Source of the DNA: Akkermansiaceae bacterium UBA6138
GTDB lineage: Bacteria; Verrucomicrobiota; Verrucomicrobiia; Verrucomicrobiales; DEV007
DNA length: 64,000 bases
Assembly: GCA_002422425.1 (NCBI GenBank)
Contig: DIVG01000073.1
Span: 58,989-122,988, forward strand
Direction of reading: 5' to 3'
Of this stretch, positions 27,246 through 36,510 are shown piece after piece (the first letter of the stretch is position 1; every line of letters starts with the position of its first letter). The translations under genes were made by a program, and so were the position numbers. The notes beneath the pieces are model-generated. The model searched no databases, was not told the origin of the DNA, and saw nothing but the letters and a program-made list of their open reading frames with translations.

Positions 27246-27674
27246 TCAATCAAGGGGATGTCGCCATTTCAGTCCGCGAAATCGGGAAAACCCGCGATCT
27301 GCCGTGATCCACTCGCAGCCCAATTCGATTGCCAGGGCAGCGTGATAGGCGTCGGGAACAAGGTTGCCCTTTGCTTCGGCTCTCCGGCAAAGATTCGTAA
27401 AAATTGACCAGTGCCCCGGACCGGGTGCGAGCAACTTTACTTCGTCCCTAAAGCGGAAATCCTCGATGAATTCCAACGCTTTGTCGAGCGGTGTCGGATC
27501 TTTAAAAACCTTCGGGTGGGTAATCACTCTCAGGCAACCGCTCAGCACAAGATCAGAGACGGCGACCCCTCCCGGAGCGGTCATTGCTGACTCCAGCCAA
27601 GTCTTGAACTCCACGTGGCGCTCTGCATCTTCCCGATGCGCGTAAACGAGGATGTTGACGTCCAGAAGAATCAT
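27246..27674 (-). CDS. PIN-domain RNase toxin (VapC family)
   Basis: 142 residues with the four-acid PIN active site visible as Asp5 (LLDVN), Asp41, Asp108 (VPDAYHAAL) and Asp126 (TADRGF). VapC toxins cleave tRNA or rRNA when free of antitoxin. The start overlaps the VapB-like antitoxin stop by four bases (ATGA), the standard arrangement, so the module is probably active and autoregulated. Confidence 0.93.
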   Translation of the reverse strand: MILLDVNILVYAHREDAERHVEFKTWLESAMTAPGGVAVSDLVLSGCLRVITHPKVFKDPTPLDKALEFIEDFRFRDEVKLLAPGPGHWSIFTNLCRRAEAKGNLVPDAYHAALAIELGCEWITADRGFSRFRGLKWRHPLD

Positions 27675-27913
27675 CGTCCCTCCATTGATTCGAGGAGAGA
27701 GGCTGCGGAAGAGAGGTCGATACCCGGTTGGAGGCCGGCGCCGCCGTAGGTTTTAATCGGCTTTCCAGGTGCCTTGCGCGCCGTCTTGGCCTGAACCGAG
27801 AGAGTTTCGCGGAGGGAGTCTTCGATGACTTCCCCCAGTGTGCAGGAACGAAGTAATGAGACCTTTCGAGCCTGTTCGAGAAGAGAATCTTCAATTGAGA
27901 TGGTCGTTCTCAT
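27671..27913 (-). CDS. VapB-like ribbon-helix-helix antitoxin
   Basis: 80 residues. The N-terminal MRTTISIEDSLLEQARKV and following helix fit a ribbon-helix-helix DNA-binding domain. The C-terminal part (KTYGGAGLQPGIDLSSAASLLESM) is the likely toxin-neutralising tail. It is the first gene of the pair and overlaps the VapC gene by four bases. It probably binds the promoter in the gap around 27914-28000. Confidence 0.9.
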   Translation of the reverse strand: MRTTISIEDSLLEQARKVSLLRSCTLGEVIEDSLRETLSVQAKTARKAPGKPIKTYGGAGLQPGIDLSSAASLLESMEGR

Positions 27914-28098
27914 GCATCAGAGCATACCGAGCTCGCATCAAGATGTCAATTCCTTGCTTTGAGGCATTTATACTTCGACTTCTCCGGGTCACCTTTCAGA
28001 ACTCCGAAGAACTCCTTCCACGGAGAGGCAAGTAGCATGGAGCGTTGAGGGGGCAACGCCTTCCCGGCCTTGGTGAGCAAGCGGCGTCCTATTCGATG

Positions 28099-28132
28099 CC
28101 CTGCGCATGCTTTGTAGAAAGCATGGGCAGGG
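28099..28132. repeat. Strong palindrome between proA and vapB
   Basis: CCCTGC-G-CATGCTTT, loop GTAG, then AAAGCATG-G-GCAGGG. Fourteen base pairs form with one G-G mismatch and a 4-base loop. No T-run follows on either strand. It lies about 40 bases beyond the proA stop. It could protect the proBA 3' end or be a REP-like element. Confidence 0.7.
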
Positions 28133-28173
28133 TGATCATGCTGCGTGGAGTGGAGATGTTCATACCCCCCGCC

Positions 28174-29442
28174 TCACTTCACCTGCCCGTTCCCGTTCAC
28201 GAGGTACTTGTAACTGCACAACTCCTCCAGTGCCATCGGCCCCCGGGCGTGGAGTTTGTCGGTGCTGATTCCGATCTCGGCGCCGAAGCCGAATTCGGCC
28301 CCGTCGGCGAAGCGTGTCGAGCAATTCCGGAAGACGCAGGCGCTGTCGACCTCAAGCTGGAATTTCGCCGCGGCGTCCGCATTTGTCGTGACGATGCTGT
28401 CGGTGTGATGTGAGCCGTAGTGATTGATGTGAGCGATCGCCGCGTCGAGGTCATCGACCACTCTGACCGCGAGGATGTAGTCGAGATACTCGGTCTTCCA
28501 ATCATCTTCCGTCGCGGGGATGACGCCCTCGACGCCGGCGAGTTGGCAAAAGGTCTCGTCGCCGCGCAGTTCCACGCCTTTTGCGGAAAGCGTCGCGGCG
28601 ATCCGGGGGGCAAAGGTCGCAGCGATCTCGCGGTGGATCAGCAGCGTCTCGAGGGCGTTGCAGACGGAGGGTTTCTGCGTTTTCGAATTCACCGTGATCG
28701 TCTCCGCCATTTCAAAATCGGCGTCCTTGTCGACAAAGACGTGGCAGATCCCGTCGTAGTGTTTGATCACCGGCATGCGGGCCATGCTCACGACCGCCTC
28801 GATGAGACTCGCCCCGCCGCGAGGGATGATGAGGTCGAGGTAGGTGTCCATCTCACAGAGGAAGCGGACGCTCTCCCGATCGGTGAAGGGAATCAACTGG
28901 ATGCTGTGATCGGGCAAGTCGGCGGGGGCTCCGCCTTCCTGGAGGGCGGCGGCGATGGCGCGATTCGAATGGATTGCCTCTTTCCCGCCGCGCAGGATCG
29001 TCGCGTTGCCGGTTTTGAAGCAGAGCACGGCGGCGTCGGCGGTGACGTTGGGTCGGCTTTCGAAAATGATCCCGATGACCCCGATGGGGGTGCGTTTTTT
29101 CACGATTTCGAGCCCGTTCGGACGCGACCATTCGCGGATGATTTCTCCGGTGGGATCGTGGAGCCGGGCGACGTCGCGGATGCCCTGCGCCATCGACGCG
29201 AGGCGGTCGTGGTCGAGTCGCAGCCTGTCCTTCATCGCCGCCGTGAGCCCGAGTTCATCGGCGGAGGCGAGATCCTTTTCATTCGCCGCGATGATGTCGG
29301 CCTCGCGCGCCATCACCGCATCGGCCATGGCGAGGAGGATCGCGTTCTTTTTCTCCGTGGAGAGTTTGGTGAGGGCATGGGAGGCGGCACGGGCCTGTTT
29401 TCCCATCTGCAGGACGGCTGCGCCGATTTCTTCGGAAGTCAT
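28174..29442 (-). CDS. proA: Gamma-glutamyl phosphate reductase
   Basis: About 422 residues. ProA reduces gamma-glutamyl phosphate with NADPH in the second step of proline synthesis. Family blocks are clear: KKRTPIGVIGIIFESRPNVTADAAVLCFKTGNATILRGGKEA, RGGASLIE, TQKPSVCNALETLL with the catalytic Cys, and a GLGTEIGISTDKLHARGPM-like block near the end. A GTG extension to 29496 overlaps proB, but the ATG at 29442, four bases after the proB stop, fits the family better. It is the second gene of a proBA operon. Confidence 0.96.
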   Translation of the reverse strand: MTSEEIGAAVLQMGKQARAASHALTKLSTEKKNAILLAMADAVMAREADIIAANEKDLASADELGLTAAMKDRLRLDHDRLASMAQGIRDVARLHDPTGEIIREWSRPNGLEIVKKRTPIGVIGIIFESRPNVTADAAVLCFKTGNATILRGGKEAIHSNRAIAAALQEGGAPADLPDHSIQLIPFTDRESVRFLCEMDTYLDLIIPRGGASLIEAVVSMARMPVIKHYDGICHVFVDKDADFEMAETITVNSKTQKPSVCNALETLLIHREIAATFAPRIAATLSAKGVELRGDETFCQLAGVEGVIPATEDDWKTEYLDYILAVRVVDDLDAAIAHINHYGSHHTDSIVTTNADAAAKFQLEVDSACVFRNCSTRFADGAEFGFGAEIGISTDKLHARGPMALEELCSYKYLVNGNGQVK

Positions 29443-29446
29443 GGTG

Positions 29447-30250
29447 TCAGGTGGTGGCGGGGAGGGCGGCTTTGACCCGGAAGCGGGTTCCGACACCGCG
29501 GCCTTCGACCAGCTCGGGAAGTTGCTCGGGATGAAGACCGCTCGCGATGATCGTCTCGATGCCTGAATTCACCGCCGCCTCGACGGCACGCAGCTTGCTC
29601 GCCATGCCACCGACGGAGAGATCGCCTTTTTCGTCGCGTACGAAAGAGAGGACAGACTCGATCTCGTCGACCTCGGTGATGATGTCGTCGGCCGATGTGG
29701 CCTCGGGTCCCATTAGTCCGGCGACGCTGGTGAGGAGGATGAGGAGATCCGCCTTCACCAGTCGGGCGACGATGGAGGAAAGGGTGTCATTGTCCCCGAC
29801 TTTGAGTTCGTAGACCGAGACCGAGTCATTCTCGTTCATGATAGGAATGACCTGCCGGTGGGGGAGGATCGCGTTGAGAGTGGCGAGGACATTCCCGCTG
29901 CGCCGCTCGTCCTGGAGATCGTCGTGTGTCACGAGGAGCTGCGCTACTTTGATCCCGTGGAGGCTGAATTGCCCTTCGTAAAGGTGCATGAGACGGGCCT
30001 GTCCCGCCGCGGCGCAGGCTTGCAGCATCTCGATCCCGGTGGGGCGCTGCGTCAGGCCGAAAGCCGACATCCCCGCCCCGACCGCGCCCGAGGAGACCAT
30101 GATGACCTCGTGACCGGCGGCATTGATATCAGAGATCGCCTGCGAGAGCCGGGCGATCATGGCGTGATGGATCTCGCCGCCCGAGTTCCTCGTGAGAACG
30201 CCGGTGCCGATCTTGATGACGACTCGCTTGCCTGTAAATGCCGCTGACAT
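29447..30250 (-). CDS. proB: Glutamate 5-kinase, short form without PUA domain
   Basis: About 267 residues. An amino-acid-kinase fold with VVIKIGTGVL near the start, MVSSGAVGAGM, NENDSVSV and GDNDTLS. It phosphorylates glutamate in the first, feedback-controlled step of proline synthesis. The protein ends after the kinase domain and lacks the C-terminal PUA domain of E. coli ProB; short forms are known in other bacteria. It starts the proBA operon. Confidence 0.96.
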   Translation of the reverse strand: MSAAFTGKRVVIKIGTGVLTRNSGGEIHHAMIARLSQAISDINAAGHEVIMVSSGAVGAGMSAFGLTQRPTGIEMLQACAAAGQARLMHLYEGQFSLHGIKVAQLLVTHDDLQDERRSGNVLATLNAILPHRQVIPIMNENDSVSVYELKVGDNDTLSSIVARLVKADLLILLTSVAGLMGPEATSADDIITEVDEIESVLSFVRDEKGDLSVGGMASKLRAVEAAVNSGIETIIASGLHPEQLPELVEGRGVGTRFRVKAALPATT

Positions 30251-30440
30251 GATGATTACGCCCTGAGAATTGCCTCTTTTCAAGGCGGGCGTGACGATAT
30301 GGCCTCGCCTCGGGAGTGTAAAGTTGAGTTTCCTGCCCCGAAACGGGATTTGGTCGAGCTTAGCACTTGCGAATCACCGCCGGAGGTCTCATCTTAACCG
30401 CCCTCACTGGAGACGCTCTCTCGAGCGCCCGGTGTCGCAG

Positions 30441-30512
30441 GCACCCATAGTAAAATGGATATTACGTCGGCCTCCGAAGCCGAAGGTTCAGGTTCAATTC
30501 CTGATGGGTGTA
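30441..30512 (+). tRNA. tRNA-Arg (anticodon CCG)
   Basis: A full 72-base cloverleaf: acceptor GCACCCA with TGGGTGT (one G-U pair), D-arm GTAA/TTAC with GG in the loop, anticodon stem TCGGC/GCCGA, loop CTCCGAA giving anticodon CCG, and T-arm TCAGG/CCTGA with TTCAATT. The discriminator is A and CCA is not encoded. It reads CGG. Confidence 0.96.
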
Positions 30513-30531
30513 TCTCTCCACCGCCGCGATC

Positions 30532-31155
30532 ATGTCGGTCCCGGTCGGGAAAAAAGGCGGGGAAATCGTAAAGTCTTCACCCGGGGAAACATCTCTTTAC
30601 GGAGTGAAAGCTTTGCGACAGGAAACAAATACCCCCTTTGAAGCCGGATTGCATCGGGCCCAGGTCCCGATTCTCGGGTTCCTCGTGCGCCTGACGGGTA
30701 ATCTCGCGGATGCCCGGGATCTGCTGCAGCTGACCAACCTGACCGCCTGGGAAAAGCGCGGCGCTTTCGAGGACGGCTCGAACATGGTCGCCTGGATGCG
30801 CGCCATCGCTCTGAATCATTACCGCAACGAAGCCCGCAAACAGAATGCCCGCGCCACGGTGCCGCTCCTCGACACCGACCTCGAGCAAATGGTCGAGGCG
30901 AGGCACCTCGAGCGCGAGCGGGAGGAATCGCGAAAGCGGAAGCTGCTCCAGTTCTGTCTCGAGAAGCTGCCCGAACGCCAGCGCGAGGTCATCGACCGCT
31001 TTTACCTCGACGGCTGTTCGCTTGAAATTCTCGGCTCGGAGAGCAACCGCAAGCCCAATGCCATCGCCCAGCTCCTCCATCGGGCGCGGCAGAACCTGAT
31101 CGACTGCGTGCGCCGTGAATCCCACCGCGAACTCGACGGGGAAAGCCTTTACTGA
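30532..31155 (+). CDS. ECF-like sigma factor (Rhodopirellula/Verrucomicrobium type)
   Basis: About 207 residues. Region 2 is seen around LVRLTGNLADARDLLQLTNLTAWEKRGAFEDGSNMVAWMRAIALNHYRN, and region 4 around LPERQREVIDRFYLDGCSLEILGSESNRKPNAIAQLLHRARQNLIDCV. The start is uncertain: the frame is open from within the tRNA, with an ATG at 30532 and a GTG at 30604. It precedes, by 10 bases, a gene whose N-terminus looks like a membrane anti-sigma domain, so its activity is probably controlled by that product. Confidence 0.87.
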   Translation: MSVPVGKKGGEIVKSSPGETSLYGVKALRQETNTPFEAGLHRAQVPILGFLVRLTGNLADARDLLQLTNLTAWEKRGAFEDGSNMVAWMRAIALNHYRNEARKQNARATVPLLDTDLEQMVEARHLEREREESRKRKLLQFCLEKLPERQREVIDRFYLDGCSLEILGSESNRKPNAIAQLLHRARQNLIDCVRRESHRELDGESLY

Positions 31156-31165
31156 TACGAATTCC

Positions 31166-34100
31166 ATGACCGACAAAGAACAACTCGATCACTGGCTCGC
31201 GCTGCTGGGTGAGCGTCCGCTCCACGAGGGAGAGCGCGAGGCCTTTCAGGATCTCCTGCGGCGCTCGCCCGAGGCACTCGATGCCTACCTCGATCATTGC
31301 GAAATCGAAACCTGGTTGGCGGCGGCGGGAGACTCCATCACAAAACCTTCCGTCGCGGTCCCGGTGGAAAAGGTGAGCGCGGAAAAAATTTCCGACTCCG
31401 GCAAATCGGGTCGTTTCCCGTGGCTCGGGGCGGCGGCCTGCGTCGGAATCCTCGTGACGGCGGGGCTGCTTTGGAAAATGCCCCTTTCCCCTGATGCAGT
31501 GATTCTCGCCGAACCCGCCGAACCCGCCGTGAAGGAAGTGGTGAAAGGGGAAGCAGCCGCCCCCCTCCTCGCCGACGCACCCGCCGCGGAACGCGATCCC
31601 TGGAAAGTTATTCAGGCAACCGGCTCGGTGAAACATCCGGGACTCACCGAGACCGCCATGCCCAAAACGGCCGCAGCGAATCGTCCGATCAAGTTCAATC
31701 GCGATATCAGGCCCATCCTTTCCGAGACCTGCTTCCATTGTCACGGACCCGACGAGCACGGGCGTCGCGCCGACCTGCGTCTCGATTCCCTCGCGGGGGC
31801 GACCGCCGACCTTGACGGGGCAAAGGCTATCACTCCCGGTGACCTCGAGAAGAGCGAGGCCTGGTGGCGCATCATCTCCGATGATCCCGACGAACTAATG
31901 CCGCCGCCGGAGTCTCATCTCGTCCTGACCGATGAGCAGAAAGCGCTGCTGAAACGCTGGATCGAAGAAGGTGCCGAGTACGAAGGTCACTGGGCCTACG
32001 TGGCTCCCGTGAAGCCGGCTCCGCCCGTCACGACAGGGGAGTGGGGGGAAAACGAAGTCGATCGTTTCATTCTCGCCCGACTGGAAGAGGAAGGCATGAG
32101 TCCCTCGCCGGAAGCCGATCCGAGAACCCTGATCCGGCGACTCCATCTCGACCTCACCGGTCTGCCGCCGACGGTGAAAGAGGTCACCGATTTTGTCGCC
32201 GACTACGCCGCTCGCGGCGAAGACGCCTGGCAGGAGGCGATCAACCGACTCCTTGCCTCGCCGCACTATGGAGAGCGCATGGCCCTCGCCTGGCTCGATC
32301 AGGCCCGCTACGCCGACACGAACGGTTACTCCATCGACGGCGGGCGCGACATGTGGCTCTGGCGCGACTGGGTCATTCAGGCTTACAACACGAATCAGCC
32401 CTTCGACCGTTTCACCGTCGAGCAGATTGCCGGGGATCTCCTTCCCGATGCGACCGAGGCGCAGAAAGTCGCGACCGGGTTCAACCGCAACCACATGATC
32501 ACCCACGAGGGCGGCACCATCCCCGAAGAGAATCTCACGAATTACACCGCCGACCGGGTCAAGACCACGAGCGAGGTTTTTCTCGGCCTTACCATGGCCT
32601 GCGCCCAGTGCCACGATCACAAATATGACCCCATCTCGATCCGCGAGTACTACGAGTTTTTTGCCTTCTTCAACGAGCTCGGCGATCGCGGCCTCGACGG
32701 CAATGCCGGAGTGAATGCCACTCCGAAGATCATGGCGCATTCGGTCATCCCCGACGATGAACTGCCCGGATTGCAGGCCCGTCTCGCGAAGTTGCAGGCC
32801 CGTCTCGCGACGACCGAGGAGGGCTTCGGGGCCTGGCTCGAAGAGAGAGCGTTGGAGGAAAAAACGCGCGGTGCGGGTTTCGTCGCCAAACCGGTTGAGA
32901 CGCTCGACGCCTCGTCGCCGAACACGCCCGGTCCTTTTGAGGTTCGGCCTGACGGTTCGGTCTTCCTCAGCGCACCGGCCAAAGGACTCAACGCCTTCAG
33001 CCATGCAGTGCGCCTTTCCGATCTTCCTTCCGTGAGCGGCATTCGCATTCATTTCCTCCCCGCGGGAGACGAGGGAAAACTCACCCCGAATCCTGACGGA
33101 GTGCCTAAGGTCACGACCGTGCTGGTCTCCGCCGGAGATCAGCCCGCCAAGCAGGTGGATTATCACCGCCAACTTCGTTTCTCCGCAGCGACTGCGAGCA
33201 GTTGGGCGGACGGTCATGCCCCGGCAGGTGTCCTCGACGAACGCAATCTCCACTGGTGGCAGCCGACAGTGGCGACCTCGCCGCAGCATCTCACCGTGAC
33301 CTTCGACGAACCTGTCGATCCCGCCGTCTCGCCCTTTCTCAGTGTCATGATTTTCTACGGCACTAACGAGGCGATGCCTTATCACTGGCGCATCGAGGCC
33401 TTTGCCGGAAAAGATACCGACAGTGAATTCCCCGCGCCCGTCGCCGCGGCTCTCGCGAAGGCAGAGAGTGAATGGACGCCGCACGAGCGCTCCCTCGTCC
33501 TCGCCGCCTTCCGCGAAAACGCGCCTTCACTGGAGCGGCTCCGTGTTGAAATCGCCAACCTCGGCGAACGGGTTGATGTCCTGACAAAACCCCATCAGAC
33601 CATGGTCATGGACGTCGCGGCGAAGCCGCGCGAGACCCATGTTCTCGATCGCGGGCAGTATGACGTTGCTCTGGAAAAAGTCTCGTCGAACACCCCCCGC
33701 GTCCTCCCGGAGCTCACCGCAGGGGAAAAGGCGAATCGTCTCGATCTTGCGAACTGGATGGTGGACGCGCAGAATCCGCTCACCGCCCGCGTCGCCGTGA
33801 ACCGGCTCTGGGCGCTGTTCTTCGGCACCGGCATCGTCGCGACAACGGCCGACTTCGGCTCGCAGGGCGAATGGCCGAGCCACCCTGAGCTGCTCGACTG
33901 GCTTGCGACCGAGTTCGTCGGGAGCGGTTGGAATCAGAAACAGCTCATCCGCGCCCTTGTCAGCAGTGCTGCCTACCGGCAGGATTCCAGCGCCACCGCG
34001 CAGCAGCGCGAGCTCGATCCCCGCAATCGCCTCGTCGGACGCGGGCCGAGATTCCGCCTCACCGCCGAGGCGATTCGTGACCAGGCGCTCGCCCTCAGCG

Positions 34101-34696
34101 GACTGTTCGTGCCCCGGATCGGCGGACCGAGCGTTCATCCCTACCAGCCGGCCGGACTCTGGAAAGAGGTCAGCCATTTCGGCAGCACCCCCGCGACGGC
34201 ACAGGTCTTTGTGCAGGACAAAGGCGAGAAACTCTACCGCCGCAGCCTCTACACCTACGTGAAACGCACCAGTCCGCATCCCTCGCTCAGCATCTTCGAC
34301 GCGCCCAATCGAGAGATGTGCCTCACTGAGCGCGGGGTCACGAACACGCCGCTGCAGTCACTCGTCACGCTGAATGATCCCCAGTTCGCCGAGGCGGCCC
34401 GGGTTTTTGCGGCGCGGCTTTTGAAAGAGACTCCAGGAATGGACGATCAGGCCAGACTGCGCGCCGCCTTTGAAATGGTCACGAGTCGGCTCCCGCGCGA
34501 GACCGAACTTAACTCTCTGACCTCATTTCTCACCGACGAAAAAGCCCGCTACGCGGCGGACAAAGAGGCCGCTCTCGGAGTCGTTTCGGTGGGAGAATGG
34601 CCCCGTGACGAATCACTCGACCCGACCGAGCAGGCGACATGGGCGCAGGTCTCGGCACTGCTCTTCAATCTCAGTGAAACCCTGACACGATTTTAA
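31166..34696 (+). CDS. Anti-sigma-like membrane N-terminus fused to PSCyt1/DUF1549/DUF1553
   Basis: About 1176 residues. Residues 1-55 (EREAFQDLLRRSPEALDAYLDHCEIETWLA) resemble the cytoplasmic N-terminus of FecR-type regulators paired with this sigma group, and one membrane helix spans about 84-103. Outside the membrane come a PSCyt1 domain with CFHCHGPDEHGRRADLRLDS, then DUF1549 (EVDRFILARLEEEGMSPSPEADPRTLIRRLHLDLTGLP), a second CxxCH (CAQCHDH), a beta-rich insert, and DUF1553 (ARVAVNRLWALFFGTGIV). A sigma gene 10 bases upstream and DUF1501 17 bases downstream imply one operon. I infer that the cytoplasmic part regulates the sigma factor while the outer part is the sensing or catalytic body. 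Confidence 0.85.
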   Translation: MTDKEQLDHWLALLGERPLHEGEREAFQDLLRRSPEALDAYLDHCEIETWLAAAGDSITKPSVAVPVEKVSAEKISDSGKSGRFPWLGAAACVGILVTAGLLWKMPLSPDAVILAEPAEPAVKEVVKGEAAAPLLADAPAAERDPWKVIQATGSVKHPGLTETAMPKTAAANRPIKFNRDIRPILSETCFHCHGPDEHGRRADLRLDSLAGATADLDGAKAITPGDLEKSEAWWRIISDDPDELMPPPESHLVLTDEQKALLKRWIEEGAEYEGHWAYVAPVKPAPPVTTGEWGENEVDRFILARLEEEGMSPSPEADPRTLIRRLHLDLTGLPPTVKEVTDFVADYAARGEDAWQEAINRLLASPHYGERMALAWLDQARYADTNGYSIDGGRDMWLWRDWVIQAYNTNQPFDRFTVEQIAGDLLPDATEAQKVATGFNRNHMITHEGGTIPEENLTNYTADRVKTTSEVFLGLTMACAQCHDHKYDPISIREYYEFFAFFNELGDRGLDGNAGVNATPKIMAHSVIPDDELPGLQARLAKLQARLATTEEGFGAWLEERALEEKTRGAGFVAKPVETLDASSPNTPGPFEVRPDGSVFLSAPAKGLNAFSHAVRLSDLPSVSGIRIHFLPAGDEGKLTPNPDGVPKVTTVLVSAGDQPAKQVDYHRQLRFSAATASSWADGHAPAGVLDERNLHWWQPTVATSPQHLTVTFDEPVDPAVSPFLSVMIFYGTNEAMPYHWRIEAFAGKDTDSEFPAPVAAALAKAESEWTPHERSLVLAAFRENAPSLERLRVEIANLGERVDVLTKPHQTMVMDVAAKPRETHVLDRGQYDVALEKVSSNTPRVLPELTAGEKANRLDLANWMVDAQNPLTARVAVNRLWALFFGTGIVATTADFGSQGEWPSHPELLDWLATEFVGSGWNQKQLIRALVSSAAYRQDSSATAQQRELDPRNRLVGRGPRFRLTAEAIRDQALALSGLFVPRIGGPSVHPYQPAGLWKEVSHFGSTPATAQVFVQDKGEKLYRRSLYTYVKRTSPHPSLSIFDAPNREMCLTERGVTNTPLQSLVTLNDPQFAEAARVFAARLLKETPGMDDQARLRAAFEMVTSRLPRETELNSLTSFLTDEKARYAADKEAALGVVSVGEWPRDESLDPTEQATWAQVSALLFNLSETLTRF

Positions 34697-34713
34697 AAAT
34701 CGCGATTGCCCTC

Positions 34714-36213
34714 ATGAAAACCAGTCTTCTTCAAACCTTTGCAACGGAAAACGCGAAGCATCTTACGCGGCGCTCTCTCTTCGGCGGTGCCGCTGCCGGG
34801 CTTGGTGGGATTGCCCTGGGGAATCTCCTCGAGCGCGATGCCTTCGCATCGAGCCCCGATCGCCTCGACGTCTTTGCCAAACCCGTTGGCGAGGGTATCC
34901 CCGGTCTGCCCCATTTTGCGCCGAAGGCAAAGCGGGTTATCTACCTCTTCCAGTCGGGCGGACCGAGCCACGTCGACCTTTTTGATCACAAGGACTTCCT
35001 CGACCAACACCACGGCAGCGATCTGCCCGACTCCGTCCGTGGTAGCCAGCGACTCACCGGGATGACCTCGGGTCAGAGCAGCTTCCCCGTCGTGAAGCCG
35101 CTCTGGGGCGGAAAACGCTGCGGGGCCCACGGCACCTGGATCGGGAATCTTTTACCCCATCACCAGACCATCGCCGACGAGATGACGATCATCCGCTCGA
35201 TGTGGACCGAGGCGATCAATCACGATCCCGCCATCACTTACATCAACACCGGATCGCAGCAGATGGGCCACGCCTCCATGGGCGCGTGGCTCAGCTACGG
35301 GCTCGGACGGGAGAATGAAAACTTTCCCGCCTACATGGTTCTGCTGAGCCAGGGCACGGGGAAAAATCCCGGGCAGCCTATCTTTTCGCGGCTCTGGGGG
35401 AGCGGCTATCTGCCCTCGAGCCATCAGGGGGTCATGCTGCGTCCGGGCGCGAACCCCGTTCTCTATCTCAAAAATCCCGACGGCGTCTCCCGCGACTCCC
35501 GACGCAATCTCCTCGACACCCTCGGCGATCTCAATCGCCAGCAGGCTGAAACGGTCGGTGATCCCGAGACTCTCGCCCGGGTCGAGGCCTACGAGATGGC
35601 CTACCGCATGCAGACCTCCGTGCCCGATCTCGCCGATCTGTCCGATGAACCCGCCTCGACCTTCGAACTCTACGGAGAAGAATCGCGCCGCCCCGGAACC
35701 TTCGCGGCGAACTGTCTCATGGCCCGTCGCATGGCGGAGCGCGGGGTACGCTTCATTCAGCTTTTCCATCGCGGCTGGGACCAGCACATTTCCCTGCAAG
35801 CGCAGTTGCCGCGCCAGTGCAGTGACGTCGACCAGCCCACCGCCGCCCTCGTCAAAGACCTCAAGCGCCTCGGCATGCTCGATGACACTCTCGTGATCTG
35901 GGGCGGCGAATTCGGGCGCACCGTCTACAGCCAGGGCGTTCTCGGGTCTCCCTCGGCAGGACGCGACCACCACGGTCGCTGTTTCACCACCTGGATGGCG
36001 GGCGGCGGGATCAAGGCCGGCTTTGACTACGGCACGACCGACGACTACGCCTACAACATCGTCGAAGATCCCGTGCACATCCGTGATCTCAACGCGACGA
36101 TTCTGCATCAGCTAGGGATCGATCACGGACGCTTCAGTTTCAAATTCCGCGGCCTCAATCAGCGGCTCACCGGGGTGGAGGAAGCGCATGTCGTGAAGGG
36201 CATCCTCGCGTGA
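34714..36213 (+). CDS. DUF1501 family Tat-secreted protein
   Basis: 499 residues. The twin-arginine signal HLTRRSLFGGAAAGLGGIALG is near residue 16. Typical DUF1501 blocks follow: VIYLFQSGGPSHVDLFDHK, WIGNLLPHHQTIADEMTIIRSMWTEAINHDPA, TLVIWGGEFGRTVYSQG and GRDHHGRCFTTWMAGGGIKAG. It is the last gene of the sigma/anti-sigma-fusion operon. The C-terminus RLTGVEEAHVVKGILA is complete. An Abi fragment on the other strand ends only a few bases past the stop. Confidence 0.9.
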   Translation: MKTSLLQTFATENAKHLTRRSLFGGAAAGLGGIALGNLLERDAFASSPDRLDVFAKPVGEGIPGLPHFAPKAKRVIYLFQSGGPSHVDLFDHKDFLDQHHGSDLPDSVRGSQRLTGMTSGQSSFPVVKPLWGGKRCGAHGTWIGNLLPHHQTIADEMTIIRSMWTEAINHDPAITYINTGSQQMGHASMGAWLSYGLGRENENFPAYMVLLSQGTGKNPGQPIFSRLWGSGYLPSSHQGVMLRPGANPVLYLKNPDGVSRDSRRNLLDTLGDLNRQQAETVGDPETLARVEAYEMAYRMQTSVPDLADLSDEPASTFELYGEESRRPGTFAANCLMARRMAERGVRFIQLFHRGWDQHISLQAQLPRQCSDVDQPTAALVKDLKRLGMLDDTLVIWGGEFGRTVYSQGVLGSPSAGRDHHGRCFTTWMAGGGIKAGFDYGTTDDYAYNIVEDPVHIRDLNATILHQLGIDHGRFSFKFRGLNQRLTGVEEAHVVKGILA

Positions 36214-36219
36214 GAAGGC

Positions 36220-36484
36220 CGGCATCAAGGACGAGAAGTCGCAGCTCGCGGTCGAAGGTGTAGAGGTCGAGCACGGACTGGAAGGTCGTGTCCACGCGAA
36301 AGCGGTGGGTACCGTGATCGACCTCAAGGGGCAGCCAGTAGGCGCAGAGGCGGTAGTAGTTGAGGTGGCCGAGGTAGAAGGCGGCTTCCTTCGGGTCCGG
36401 AATCGTCAACCCCCTGGATACGAGCAGGGCCACCTGATCCTCGCAGGTGAGGGCGGGTTTCGTGTAGGGACGCTGCGAACTCAT
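36220..36484 (-). pseudogene. Abi family protein (AbiD/AbiF type), C-terminally truncated
   Basis: The first about 88 residues match the Abi_2 family: RPYTKPALTCEDQVALLVSRGL, then AAFYLGHLNYYRLCAYWLPLE and LDLYTFDRELRLLVLDA. After that last block the frame runs past the junction into unrelated sequence (to a stop at 36167), so about two-thirds of the protein is missing. Abi_2 proteins give abortive infection against phage. It lies downstream of the YhcG-like gene and hsdM on the same strand. Confidence 0.82.
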
Positions 36485-36510
36485 CGCTCCCTCCTTTCCG
36501 CTTCACCGAG

